Origin: an uncultured Clostridia bacterium
Lineage (GTDB): Bacteria; Bacillota; Clostridia; Lachnospirales; CAG-274
Assembly (NCBI GenBank): GCA_947591605.1
Contig: CANQDF010000025.1
Span: 1 to 32,429 of the forward strand
Reading direction: 5' to 3'
DNA length: 32,429 nucleotides
This document shows positions 24,721 through 31,353 of the stretch, piece after piece. The notes beneath the pieces are model-generated. The model saw nothing but the letters and a program-made list of their open reading frames with translations. It searched no databases and had not been told where the DNA came from. A program made the position numbers and the translations under genes. Every line of letters begins with the position of its first letter. Position 1 is the stretch's first letter.

Positions 24721-26088
24721 ATGAAAAAGAGATTTTTAGCATTATTTACGGCTGCTGCAACAGCGCTTTCCGCAACTGCTGCATATGCCGACGAAAACTT
24801 TGCATGGGAGGCAAACGTAAGCAGCACGCATGTTGAAGTAGGCGATACATTCAATTTTGACCTTGACATTACGGAAAACCCGGGTGTACAGAATGCAACT
24901 ATTTATATCCTTTATGACCCCGATGTTGTTAAGCCTGTCAGTACGGTAGAGCCTGCAGACGACATTATAACATACCATGACGATAACATTGATATGGATG
25001 TACCTTTCTTTTCCGCTAATTTTATAAATTCGATGGTGGAAGATAACAAAGGCAACGGAATGCTGATAGTAACCAATTACACAACTACCATGGATAAAAC
25101 GGGCGCTCTGGTTGAAACGGAGGGTGCAGGCACCCTTTTCAGGGTAAGCTTCCAGGCTGTAGGCGAGGGCGATGCGGGTCTTACGGTAAGCGGCAGATCC
25201 GATATACACCGCACCCCTAAGAGAAATACGGGCAACATGGCATATGCAATTGACGTGCCAAGCGTAACTGTAGGGGATAACAGCAATTCGTCAAGTGAGG
25301 AAAATACAAATAAAACAACCGCCGAGTCTGCGACCGAAACCACAACAAAGGCTCCTGCGGCATCAAGCAGTAACAGCGATGACGACGATGACAACGATAA
25401 TACAAGCAGCGGCAGAAGAGGCGGCGGCGGAAGCAACGTAAAAACTACTGCTACCACGACTACGGAAAGCACCACTTCAAAGGAAGAGCCTTCCACCGAA
25501 GCAACAACGGCATCTGCGCCTGCGGCACAGTCAAGGTTTACGGACCTCGGCACGCATCCATGGGCTGAGTCGTATATAAACGAGCTTGCGGACAAGGGCA
25601 TTATAAACGGATACAGCGACAATACCTTCAAGCCCGGCGCAAATGTAAAAAGGGCGGACTTTGTAATTATGCTTATGAAGGCTATGGGTGTTGATACAAA
25701 TACCGCACCAAAGTCCAACTTCAGCGATATAAGAGATGACAAGTATTATTACAATGCAGTGGGTCTTGCAAAGGATATGGGTGTTGCATCGGGTAATCCG
25801 GACGGTACCTTTAATCCCGAAAGCAATATCACAAGGCAGGATATGATGATACTTGCCAAAAAGGCGCTTGAAATCGCCAATAACGAAGAGCTTAAGGGTG
25901 ACAGCGCAGTGCTTGAAAAATTTGCCGATAAGGGAGATATATCCGCATATGCGGCAGACAGCCTTGCGGCTATGGTACAGGCTGAGATAGTAAGCGGCAC
26001 AGGCAATAATATCGAGCCTAAGGCAAATACCACAAGGGCGCAGGCAGCGGTCATCATCTGCAAGATGTTGGATAAAATCAATCAATAA
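24721..26088 (+). CDS. Cohesin-like domain protein anchored by three SLH repeats
   Basis: 455 residues. Signal peptide 1-23 (cleavage after AYA). Residues about 28-185 form an all-beta domain beginning WEANVSSTHVEVGDTFNFDLDI and containing NATIYILYDPDVV and GTLFRVSFQAVGEG, the layout of type I/II cohesins and related Ig-like modules. Residues 187-270 are a Ser/Thr/Asp linker with a DDDDDNDN run, a GRRGGGG patch and many TTT/TES blocks. Three SLH repeats follow: 273-320 (FTDLG..WAESYINELADKGIINGYSDNTFKP), 334-384 and 401-453. SLH repeats bind pyruvylated wall polysaccharide, so the N-terminal domain is displayed outward. It could anchor a dockerin-bearing enzyme or be a structural surface module. 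It has its own promoter and terminator. Confidence 0.88.
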   Translation: MKKRFLALFTAAATALSATAAYADENFAWEANVSSTHVEVGDTFNFDLDITENPGVQNATIYILYDPDVVKPVSTVEPADDIITYHDDNIDMDVPFFSANFINSMVEDNKGNGMLIVTNYTTTMDKTGALVETEGAGTLFRVSFQAVGEGDAGLTVSGRSDIHRTPKRNTGNMAYAIDVPSVTVGDNSNSSSEENTNKTTAESATETTTKAPAASSSNSDDDDDNDNTSSGRRGGGGSNVKTTATTTTESTTSKEEPSTEATTASAPAAQSRFTDLGTHPWAESYINELADKGIINGYSDNTFKPGANVKRADFVIMLMKAMGVDTNTAPKSNFSDIRDDKYYYNAVGLAKDMGVASGNPDGTFNPESNITRQDMMILAKKALEIANNEELKGDSAVLEKFADKGDISAYAADSLAAMVQAEIVSGTGNNIEPKANTTRAQAAVIICKMLDKINQ

Positions 26089-26119
26089 TTGTATTTGTAT
26101 ATGATTTGTGGTACAATAA

Positions 26120-26148
26120 ACGGAGAGCATTTACGCTCTCCGTTTTTT
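26120..26148 (+). terminator. Terminator of the SLH protein gene
   Basis: Stem CGGAGAGC / GCTCTCCG, loop ATTTAC, then six Ts. Confidence 0.92.
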
Positions 26149-26226
26149 ACTGCCCGTTTGCTTTATCCGTAATTCGGCTTTCGGCAGTATAAATATCGTT
26201 TATTATTTTTACCGGGAGATATTGAT

Positions 26227-28167
26227 ATGGAAAGAATGAAACAACTTGTTGAGCTGCTTAACCGTGCTGCTGAGAGCTACTACAGCAAGGACAGCACAAT
26301 TATGAGTGATTTTGAATATGACAGGCTGTATGATGAGCTGCTTGCCCTGGAGTCGGAAACGGGCATTGTGCTTGCGGACAGCCCTACGCAAAAGGTAGGA
26401 TATACAGTGATAGAAAGCCTTAACAAGGTAAGGCATGAATCCAGGATGCTCTCGCTTGACAAAACCAAGGATGTGGAAAGGCTTAAAAGCTTTCTGGGCG
26501 ACAAAGAGGGCATACTCTCCTACAAAATGGACGGGCTTACGGTCGTACTCACCTACAGAAACGGCAGCCTTGAAAGGGTGGCAACAAGGGGAAACGGCGA
26601 GATAGGCGAGGATATAACGCATAATGCCGCCTGCTTTAAGAATATACCGCTTAAAATACCTTATAAGGGAGAGCTTATCCTGCGGGGTGAGGCGGTAATA
26701 TCCTTTAAGGAGTTTGAAAGGATAAACAATGCCCTCGGCGAGGAGGAACGGTACAAAAATCCACGCAATTTGTGCAGCGGTACGGTACGCCAGCTTGACA
26801 GCAGCATTGCCGCAAAAAGGAATGTAAGCTTTATTGCGTTTTCCTTTGTCAGCGCACGGGATGCCGGCTTCGGAAACCTTAAGAGCGAGGGTATGGATTT
26901 TCTTGACAGCATAGGCTTTGAAACGGTTATGCGCAAAAAGGTGACGGCGGACGATCTGGAGCAGGCTGTCAGGGAGTTTGAGGAGAGAATACCCCAAAAT
27001 GCCTATGCCACGGACGGGCTTGTGCTCACCTTTAACAGCATAAGCTACTCCGAGAGCCTTGGCACGACAGCAAAATTCCCCAGGGATTCCATAGCGTTTA
27101 AATGGAAGGACGAAACGGCAGAAACCACACTTACGGACATAGATTGGAATACATCCAGAACAGGGCTTATTAACCCCGTTGCCGTGTTTGACAGTGTTGA
27201 GCTTGAGGGTACCACGGTAAGCAGGGCAAGCCTGCACAATGTAAGCATTGTTGAGGATTTAAGGCTTGGTATAGGCGACAGGATCAAGGTCTATAAGGCA
27301 AATATGATAATACCGCAGGTGGCGGAAAACCTTACAAAAAGCGGAGGTGTGTCCATACCGGACAAATGCCCCGTATGCGGAGAGGAAACGGAGATAGTTA
27401 CACTGCGTGACGGCAGGGTGCTTAAATGTACAAACCCCAACTGTAAGGCTCAAAGGGTCAGCTCTCTTACACATTTTGCCTCCAGGGATGCCATGAATAT
27501 AGAGGGGCTTTCCGAGGAAACCATTGAAAAATTTGTGGAGAAGGGCTTTCTCGACAAATATCCCGATATATTTAAAATAAACAGGTTCAGGGACGATATA
27601 GTGTCTATGAAGGGCTTTGGCGAAAGATCCTACAATAAGCTTGCGGAGGCTGTGGAAAGGGCAAAAACCGTACATCTGCCAAACTTTATATATGCTCTTG
27701 GCATAAACCATGTCGGGCTGAGCAATGCCAAACTGCTTTGCAGATATTATGACAACGATATAAAAGCCGTTATGTCGGCAAATGCCGAGGATCTTGTTAA
27801 TATAGAGGGCTTTGGCGAGATAATAGCAAAGTCCGTGGAGAGATATTTTTCGCATGAGGAAAATATAGGGCTTATCGGTGAGGCGCTTGAATTTGTTGCC
27901 TTTGAAGCCGAGGATGAAAACACCTCGGAGCAAAAGCTTGCAGGCATGAGCTTTGTGGTGACGGGCGATGTATATACCTATAAAAACCGCAAGGAGCTTA
28001 CTGCCGATATAGAAAGGCTCGGAGGCAAGGTGACGGGCAGTGTTTCGTCAAAAACCGCATACCTTATAAACAATGATGTAAACTCGGCGTCTTCAAAAAA
28101 CAAAAAGGCAAAGGAGCTGGGCATACCGATAATAAGCGAGCAGGAGTTTATAGATATGATAAAATAA
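26227..28167 (+). CDS. ligA: NAD+-dependent DNA ligase
   Basis: 646 residues, slightly under the usual 660-680. Domain Ia carries SYYSKDSTIMSDFEYDRLYDEL, which binds NMN; the usual Tyr-His pair is Tyr18-Tyr19, a variation I believe also occurs in other Firmicutes. The adenylated lysine is Lys100 in SYKMDGL. The OB domain, a four-Cys zinc finger (Cys381, 384, 401, 406), helix-hairpin-helix repeats (about 440-560) and a BRCT domain (about 570-646) follow. It seals nicks in replication and repair. GGGAG precedes the ATG by 9 bases. A perfect 30-base palindrome with a T-run closes the gene. Confidence 0.97.
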   Translation: MERMKQLVELLNRAAESYYSKDSTIMSDFEYDRLYDELLALESETGIVLADSPTQKVGYTVIESLNKVRHESRMLSLDKTKDVERLKSFLGDKEGILSYKMDGLTVVLTYRNGSLERVATRGNGEIGEDITHNAACFKNIPLKIPYKGELILRGEAVISFKEFERINNALGEEERYKNPRNLCSGTVRQLDSSIAAKRNVSFIAFSFVSARDAGFGNLKSEGMDFLDSIGFETVMRKKVTADDLEQAVREFEERIPQNAYATDGLVLTFNSISYSESLGTTAKFPRDSIAFKWKDETAETTLTDIDWNTSRTGLINPVAVFDSVELEGTTVSRASLHNVSIVEDLRLGIGDRIKVYKANMIIPQVAENLTKSGGVSIPDKCPVCGEETEIVTLRDGRVLKCTNPNCKAQRVSSLTHFASRDAMNIEGLSEETIEKFVEKGFLDKYPDIFKINRFRDDIVSMKGFGERSYNKLAEAVERAKTVHLPNFIYALGINHVGLSNAKLLCRYYDNDIKAVMSANAEDLVNIEGFGEIIAKSVERYFSHEENIGLIGEALEFVAFEAEDENTSEQKLAGMSFVVTGDVYTYKNRKELTADIERLGGKVTGSVSSKTAYLINNDVNSASSKNKKAKELGIPIISEQEFIDMIK

Positions 28168-28171
28168 TTGT

Positions 28172-28440
28172 GGGGTGTTGTGAAACAACACCCCATTGAA
28201 TGAAATGCCGGCCGGCATTTCATTCAGTTTTTTTCACAAAGAATAAAGAGATTCGTGCCGGCCAAAGACCGGCACTCCCTCTTTTCCTCGGACGGGCAAA
28301 GCTCGTCCTGCGGATATTAGTCTGCTACGCTTTGAGTTAACTGAAAGTGTTTTTTTAAATTCATGTTATATATTAATTCATTTTTTATAGCAAATTTAGG
28401 TTTTTTTAAAGTCTGACGGGAGCGTCAGCTCCCCTTTTGT
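28172..28440 (+). repeat. Modular intergenic repeat, copy A (between ligA and purH)
   Basis: In order: hairpin GGGGTGTTGT/ACAACACCCC (28172-28194); palindrome with T-run (28197-28234); fixed block 1 (28235-28255, CACAAAGAATAAAGAGATTCG minus one base in length limits); a hairpin with arms GTGCCGG/CCGGCAC; fixed block 2 (28275-28320) containing CTCCCTCTTTTCCTC and the hairpin GGACGGGC/GCTCGTCC; an AT-rich stretch; and a tail AGTCTGACGGGAGC with hairpin GGGAGC/GCTCCC and CTTTT. Blocks 1 and 2 match copy B after purH at about 18/21 and 44/46 positions. Apart from the purH promoter at its right end, this fills the ligA-purH gap. Confidence 0.75.
28197..28234 (+). terminator. Terminator of ligA
   Basis: A perfect 30-base palindrome, arms TGAATGAAATGCCGG and CCGGCATTTCATTCA, followed by G and seven Ts. 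It is also the second module of repeat copy A. Confidence 0.85.
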
Positions 28441-28446
28441 TGATAC

Positions 28447-28475
28447 TTGACATAAAACGCAAATATTGGTATCAT
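28447..28475 (+). promoter_or_regulatory. Sigma-A promoter of purH
   Basis: TTGACA (28447-28452), 17-base spacer, TATCAT (28470-28475). The leader of about 55 bases carries a 12-base palindrome CGCATATATGCG (28497-28508) followed by CAATTTTT, which could be an operator or a small hairpin. It is too short for a purine riboswitch. Confidence 0.82.
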
Positions 28476-28536
28476 TATTACATAATTTGTACACGACGCA
28501 TATATGCGCAATTTTTATGCTATCGGGAGGTTATTT

Positions 28537-30087
28537 ATGAGAGCATTAATAAGTGTATCAGACAAAACGGGCATTGTTGAGTTTGCATCAAAGCTCAATG
28601 AAATGGGCATTGAGATAGTATCAACAGGCGGTACATACAACAAGCTTAAGGAGGCGGGTCTGCCTGTGATAGGCATATCCGAGGTAACGGGCTTTCCGGA
28701 ATGTCTTGACGGACGTGTAAAAACGCTCCATCCCAAGATACATGCGGGCTTGCTTGCAATGAGGGCAAACGAGGAGCATATGAAAGCCGTAAAAGAGCTT
28801 GGCGTTGACCTTATCGACCTTGTTGTTGTCAATCTTTATCCGTTCAAGCAGACCTTTATGAAAGAGGGCGCAACGCTTGAAGAGTGCATAGAAAATATAG
28901 ATATTGGCGGTCCGTCTATGCTGAGGGCAGCCGCAAAAAATTATCAGGATGTTTCCGTTGTCATAGACCCTGCGGATTACGGCAAGGTGCTTGACGAGCT
29001 TTCCGCAAACGGCAAGGTAAGCAGGGAAACAAACTTTTATCTTGCTGCAAAGGTATTTAACCACACCGCATATTATGATGCCATGATAGCAAACTACCTT
29101 AAGGATAAGGCGGGTTTGCCAAAGTATACGGATACGCTTACCCTTACCTTTGAAAAGGTGCAGGATATGCGCTACGGTGAAAATCCTCACCAGTCGGCGG
29201 CTTTCTACAAGGAGGTAGGCGACAACAAAGGTATGCTTACCGGCATAGAGCAGCTCCACGGCAAGGAGCTGTCGTTTAACAACATTAACGATACACACGG
29301 CGCACTGGAGCTTTTAAAGGAATATGACGAGCCTACGGTAGTTGCCTGCAAGCATTCCAACCCATGCGGCGTTGCAAGCGGTGAGGATATATATACAGCT
29401 TATATGAAGGCATATAACACCGACCCTACCTCCATTTTTGGCGGTATAGTATGCGCAAACAGAAAAATAGATAAGAAAACGGCAGAGGAGATAAGCAAGA
29501 TATTTCTTGAAATAGTGCTTGCGCCCGATTTTGACGAGGACGCCCTTGAGGTGCTCACACAAAAGAAGAATATCCGCCTTTTAAAGCTTGACGGCATTGA
29601 AAAAAAGCAGCCCGAGGGCGCTTTCGACTGCAAAAAGGTCAGCGGAGGCTTGCTTGTACAGGATATAGACAATAAGCTGCTAGGCGACGACCTTACCGTT
29701 GTCACGGACAGAAAGCCTACCGAAAAGGAGATGGAGGATCTTCTCTTTACATGGAAGATAGTTAAATTTACAAAGAGCAACGGTATTGCCATAGGCAAGG
29801 ACAAGCAGTCTGTCGGTATAGGACCCGGTCAGGTAAACAGGATATGGGCTACGGAACAGGCTATAGATCACGGCAAAACACAGCTCGGAGAGGAATATGT
29901 AAAGGGTGCTGTTCTTGCATCGGACGCATTTTTCCCGTTTGACGATTGTGTGGAGGCAGCCCATAAGGCAGGCATTACGGCTATAATCCAGCCGGGAGGC
30001 TCAAAGCGTGACCAAGACAGCATTGATAAGTGCAATAAATACGGCATTGCAATGGTATTTACCGGTATGCGCCATTTCAGACATTGA
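28537..30087 (+). CDS. purH: Bifunctional AICAR transformylase / IMP cyclohydrolase
   Basis: 516 residues from the ATG at 28537 (CGGGAGG 6 bases upstream). It catalyses the last two steps of IMP synthesis. The N-terminal cyclohydrolase (MGS-like fold) shows [37 protein letters not shown] and [16 protein letters not shown]. The transformylase half shows [13 protein letters not shown], the catalytic KHSNPCGVA (Lys-His), FGGIVCANR and [26 protein letters not shown]. Length is typical. It stands alone, with no other pur gene nearby, between two copies of the same intergenic repeat. Confidence 0.97.
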   Translation: MRALISVSDKTGIVEFASKLNEMGIEIVSTGGTYNKLKEAGLPVIGISEVTGFPECLDGRVKTLHPKIHAGLLAMRANEEHMKAVKELGVDLIDLVVVNLYPFKQTFMKEGATLEECIENIDIGGPSMLRAAAKNYQDVSVVIDPADYGKVLDELSANGKVSRETNFYLAAKVFNHTAYYDAMIANYLKDKAGLPKYTDTLTLTFEKVQDMRYGENPHQSAAFYKEVGDNKGMLTGIEQLHGKELSFNNINDTHGALELLKEYDEPTVVACKHSNPCGVASGEDIYTAYMKAYNTDPTSIFGGIVCANRKIDKKTAEEISKIFLEIVLAPDFDEDALEVLTQKKNIRLLKLDGIEKKQPEGAFDCKKVSGGLLVQDIDNKLLGDDLTVVTDRKPTEKEMEDLLFTWKIVKFTKSNGIAIGKDKQSVGIGPGQVNRIWATEQAIDHGKTQLGEEYVKGAVLASDAFFPFDDCVEAAHKAGITAIIQPGGSKRDQDSIDKCNKYGIAMVFTGMRHFRH

Positions 30088-30100
30088 TATAACGGTTAAA

Positions 30101-30403
30101 GGGGGTGTTGTAAAGCAATACCCCCTTCAGCGTGTCGAAAAAGTCGACACGCTTGCAGGAAATGCACACATTTCCTGCATTTTTTCACAGAGTACAAAGA
30201 GATTCGCGCCTCGCTATCGCTTGACACTCCCTCTTTTCCTCGGACGGGCAGAGCTCGTCCTGCGGATTTTAGCCTGCGGCGCTTAAATTACCTTGAAGTG
30301 TTTTTTGCAAGTTTAAATTCTTTAAAAATCATTTTTTGAATCTAATTTTAGGTTTTTAGACAGTCTGAAGGGGGTATAAAGCAATACCCCCTTTTTAGGT
30401 AAA
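30101..30403 (+). repeat. Modular intergenic repeat, copy B (after purH)
   Basis: Same order as copy A: hairpin GGGGGTGTTG/CAATACCCCC (30101-30125); an inserted extra hairpin GCGTGTCGA/TCGACACGC (30130-30152); terminator hairpin (30154-30185); fixed block 1 (30186-30206); a variable middle that no longer pairs well; fixed block 2 (30227-30272) with hairpin GGACGGGC/GCTCGTCC; an AT-rich stretch; then the tail GACAGTCTGAAGGG (30359-30372) with hairpin GGGGGTAT/ATACCCCC. It faces the same way as copy A. From 30404 to 30480 I see nothing beyond possible weak pairing of TGTAA with TTACA. Confidence 0.75.
30154..30185 (+). terminator. Terminator of purH
   Basis: Stem TGCAGGAAATG / CATTTCCTGCA, loop CACA, then six Ts. 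It shares the GGAAATG/CATTTCC core with the terminators at 4212 and 16639. Confidence 0.85.
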
Positions 30404-30480
30404 TGTAATAGTGTTTGTTTTACACATTGCGTCGGACTGTTACATGGCTGCCTGCTTTGCGCATAAAGCCCAAATTTGAG

Positions 30481-30726
30481 TTAGTGCATATATTTTTGCT
30501 TTGTTGCCATACCGCCTCTTATATGGCGTTCTGCCTTATTTATTTCAAGCACCTTGCCCGCTTCCTTTGCAAGCGCAGGGTTAATTTTGAGAAGTCTGTC
30601 CTTTACATCCTTGTGTACGGTGCTCTTGCTTATGCCAAACCGTCTTGCTGTTTCACGCACGGTAGCCTTGCTTTTTATGATGTACTCCCCCACTTCAACG
30701 GCTCTTGCTTCTATATAGGCTTTCAT
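30481..30726 (-). CDS. spoIIID: Sporulation transcriptional regulator SpoIIID
   Basis: 81 residues. The family signature is complete: RAVEVGEYIIKSKATVRETARRFGISKSTVHKDVKDRLLKINP, a helix-turn-helix (about 23-43), followed by the basic C-terminal helix GKVLEINKAERHIRGG. SpoIIID acts in the mother cell, turning sigma-E genes on or off and preparing for sigma-K. It is the clearest evidence in this window that the organism makes endospores. AAGGAGG lies 8 bases before the ATG, and a sigma-E-like promoter lies upstream. Confidence 0.96.
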   Translation of the reverse strand: MKAYIEARAVEVGEYIIKSKATVRETARRFGISKSTVHKDVKDRLLKINPALAKEAGKVLEINKAERHIRGGMATKQKYMH

Positions 30727-30759
30727 TAAAAGCCCTCCTTAAATGGTTTGCTTACAGTA

Positions 30760-30788
30760 TGTATATGACAGAAAACATAAAAATATTT
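30760..30788 (-). promoter_or_regulatory. Sigma-E-like promoter of spoIIID
   Basis: On the minus strand AAATATT (30782-30788), a 14-base spacer, and CATATACA (30760-30767) fit the sigma-E pattern (-35 with central ATA, -10 CATAYAMT). The match agrees with the known sigma-E dependence of spoIIID in Bacillus. About 34 bases separate the -10 from the start codon. Confidence 0.6.
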
Positions 30789-30823
30789 TTGGCTTTTTGA
30801 AATTAAAAAAATTATAAAAAGGG

Positions 30824-30852
30824 TTGACATTTTTGATATTATCTGATAAAAT
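30824..30852 (+). promoter_or_regulatory. Strong sigma-A promoter of the tRNA cluster
   Basis: TTGACA (30824-30829), 17-base spacer, TAAAAT (30847-30852) preceded by TGA, an extended -10. The first tRNA begins about 36 bases after the expected start. Confidence 0.88.
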
Positions 30853-30894
30853 GATTTTTGTCGCCGATGAAATGCGGCAAAAGCTTAATAATGT

Positions 30895-30979
30895 GCAGTC
30901 GTGGCGGAATTGGCATACGCGCTAGACTAAGGATCTAGTCCGGGTTGACTGGGTACGGGTTCAAGTCCCGTCGACTGCA
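30895..30979 (+). tRNA. tRNA-Leu (anticodon AAG)
   Basis: An 85-base class II tRNA. Acceptor GCAGTCG (30895-30901) pairs with CGACTGC (30972-30978), discriminator A. D arm with GGCGGAATTGGCA; anticodon stem CTAGA/TCTAG around the loop CTAAGGA, giving anticodon AAG at 30929-30931; a long variable arm typical of Leu; T loop GGTTCAAGTCC. No CCA is encoded. An A at position 34 is unusual in bacterial tRNA-Leu. Confidence 0.93.
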
Positions 30980-30982
30980 TAT

Positions 30983-31054
30983 GCGCGAGTGGCTCAGTGG
31001 TAGAGCATCGCCTTGCCAAGGCGAGGGTCGCGGGTTCGAATCCCGTCTCGCGCT
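30983..31054 (+). tRNA. tRNA-Gly (anticodon GCC)
   Basis: Acceptor GCGCGAG pairs with CTCGCGC, discriminator T. Anticodon loop TTGCCAA, with GCC at 31015-31017; stem TCGCC/GGCGA. T arm CGGGTTCGAATCCCG. It starts three bases after tRNA-Leu. No encoded CCA. Confidence 0.96.
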
Positions 31055-31068
31055 TATTTTAATTTTAT

Positions 31069-31140
31069 AGGGTTGTCGCCAAGCGGTAAGGCACAGGGTT
31101 TTGATCCCTGCACTCGCAGGTTCGAATCCTGCCAGCCCTG
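31069..31140 (+). tRNA. tRNA-Gln (anticodon TTG)
   Basis: Acceptor AGGGTTG pairs with CAGCCCT (one T-G), discriminator G. Anticodon stem CAGGG/CCCTG with loop TTTTGAT, TTG at 31101-31103. T arm GCAGGTTCGAATCCTGC. No encoded CCA. Confidence 0.96.
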
Positions 31141-31157
31141 CTTTTTTAAGTTAATAT

Positions 31158-31229
31158 AGGGCTGTCGCCAAGCGGTAAGGCAACGGATTCTGATTCCGTC
31201 ATTCGCAGGTTCGAATCCTGCCAGCCTTG
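31158..31229 (+). tRNA. tRNA-Gln (anticodon CTG)
   Basis: Acceptor AGGGCTG pairs with CAGCCTT (one G-T), discriminator G. Anticodon stem ACGGA/TCCGT with loop TTCTGAT, CTG at 31190-31192. Outside the anticodon arm it is nearly identical to the preceding tRNA-Gln, so the pair probably arose by tandem duplication. No encoded CCA. A T-run follows directly, then the insertion sequence. Confidence 0.95.
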
Positions 31230-31280
31230 TTTTTTAAATTTTGTTGAGGTACAATAGATAGGTAACACGAAAATAAAAAA

Positions 31281-31347
31281 GCAAGGTTCCACCTTTTATG
31301 GTATAATTGAGTTTGTCTGAAAACAAAATACCAAAGGAGAACCTTGC
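31281..31347 (+). promoter_or_regulatory. IS leader: internal promoter and a hairpin covering the transposase ribosome binding site
   Basis: Left arm GCAAGGTTC...CCTTTTATGGTAT (31281-31304) can pair with right arm ATACCAAAGGAG...ACCTTGC (31328-31347). The right arm contains the AAAGGAG site (31333-31339). An extended -10, TGGTATAAT (31299-31307), lies at the loop side of the left arm. Transcripts starting there would lack the left arm. Confidence 0.6.
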
Positions 31348-31353
31348 AATACT

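Noticed and set aside
26209..27237. A 342-codon open frame opposite ligA, and others opposite scfB (5096-5887) and purH (28621-29298)
   Set aside because: All lie wholly inside well-recognised genes, lack ribosome binding sites and have no recognisable motifs.
28172..30403. CRISPR array or MITE-type mobile element around purH
   Set aside because: The repeated hairpins differ in sequence and spacing and there are no regular spacers. No terminal inverted repeats or target duplications bound the units.
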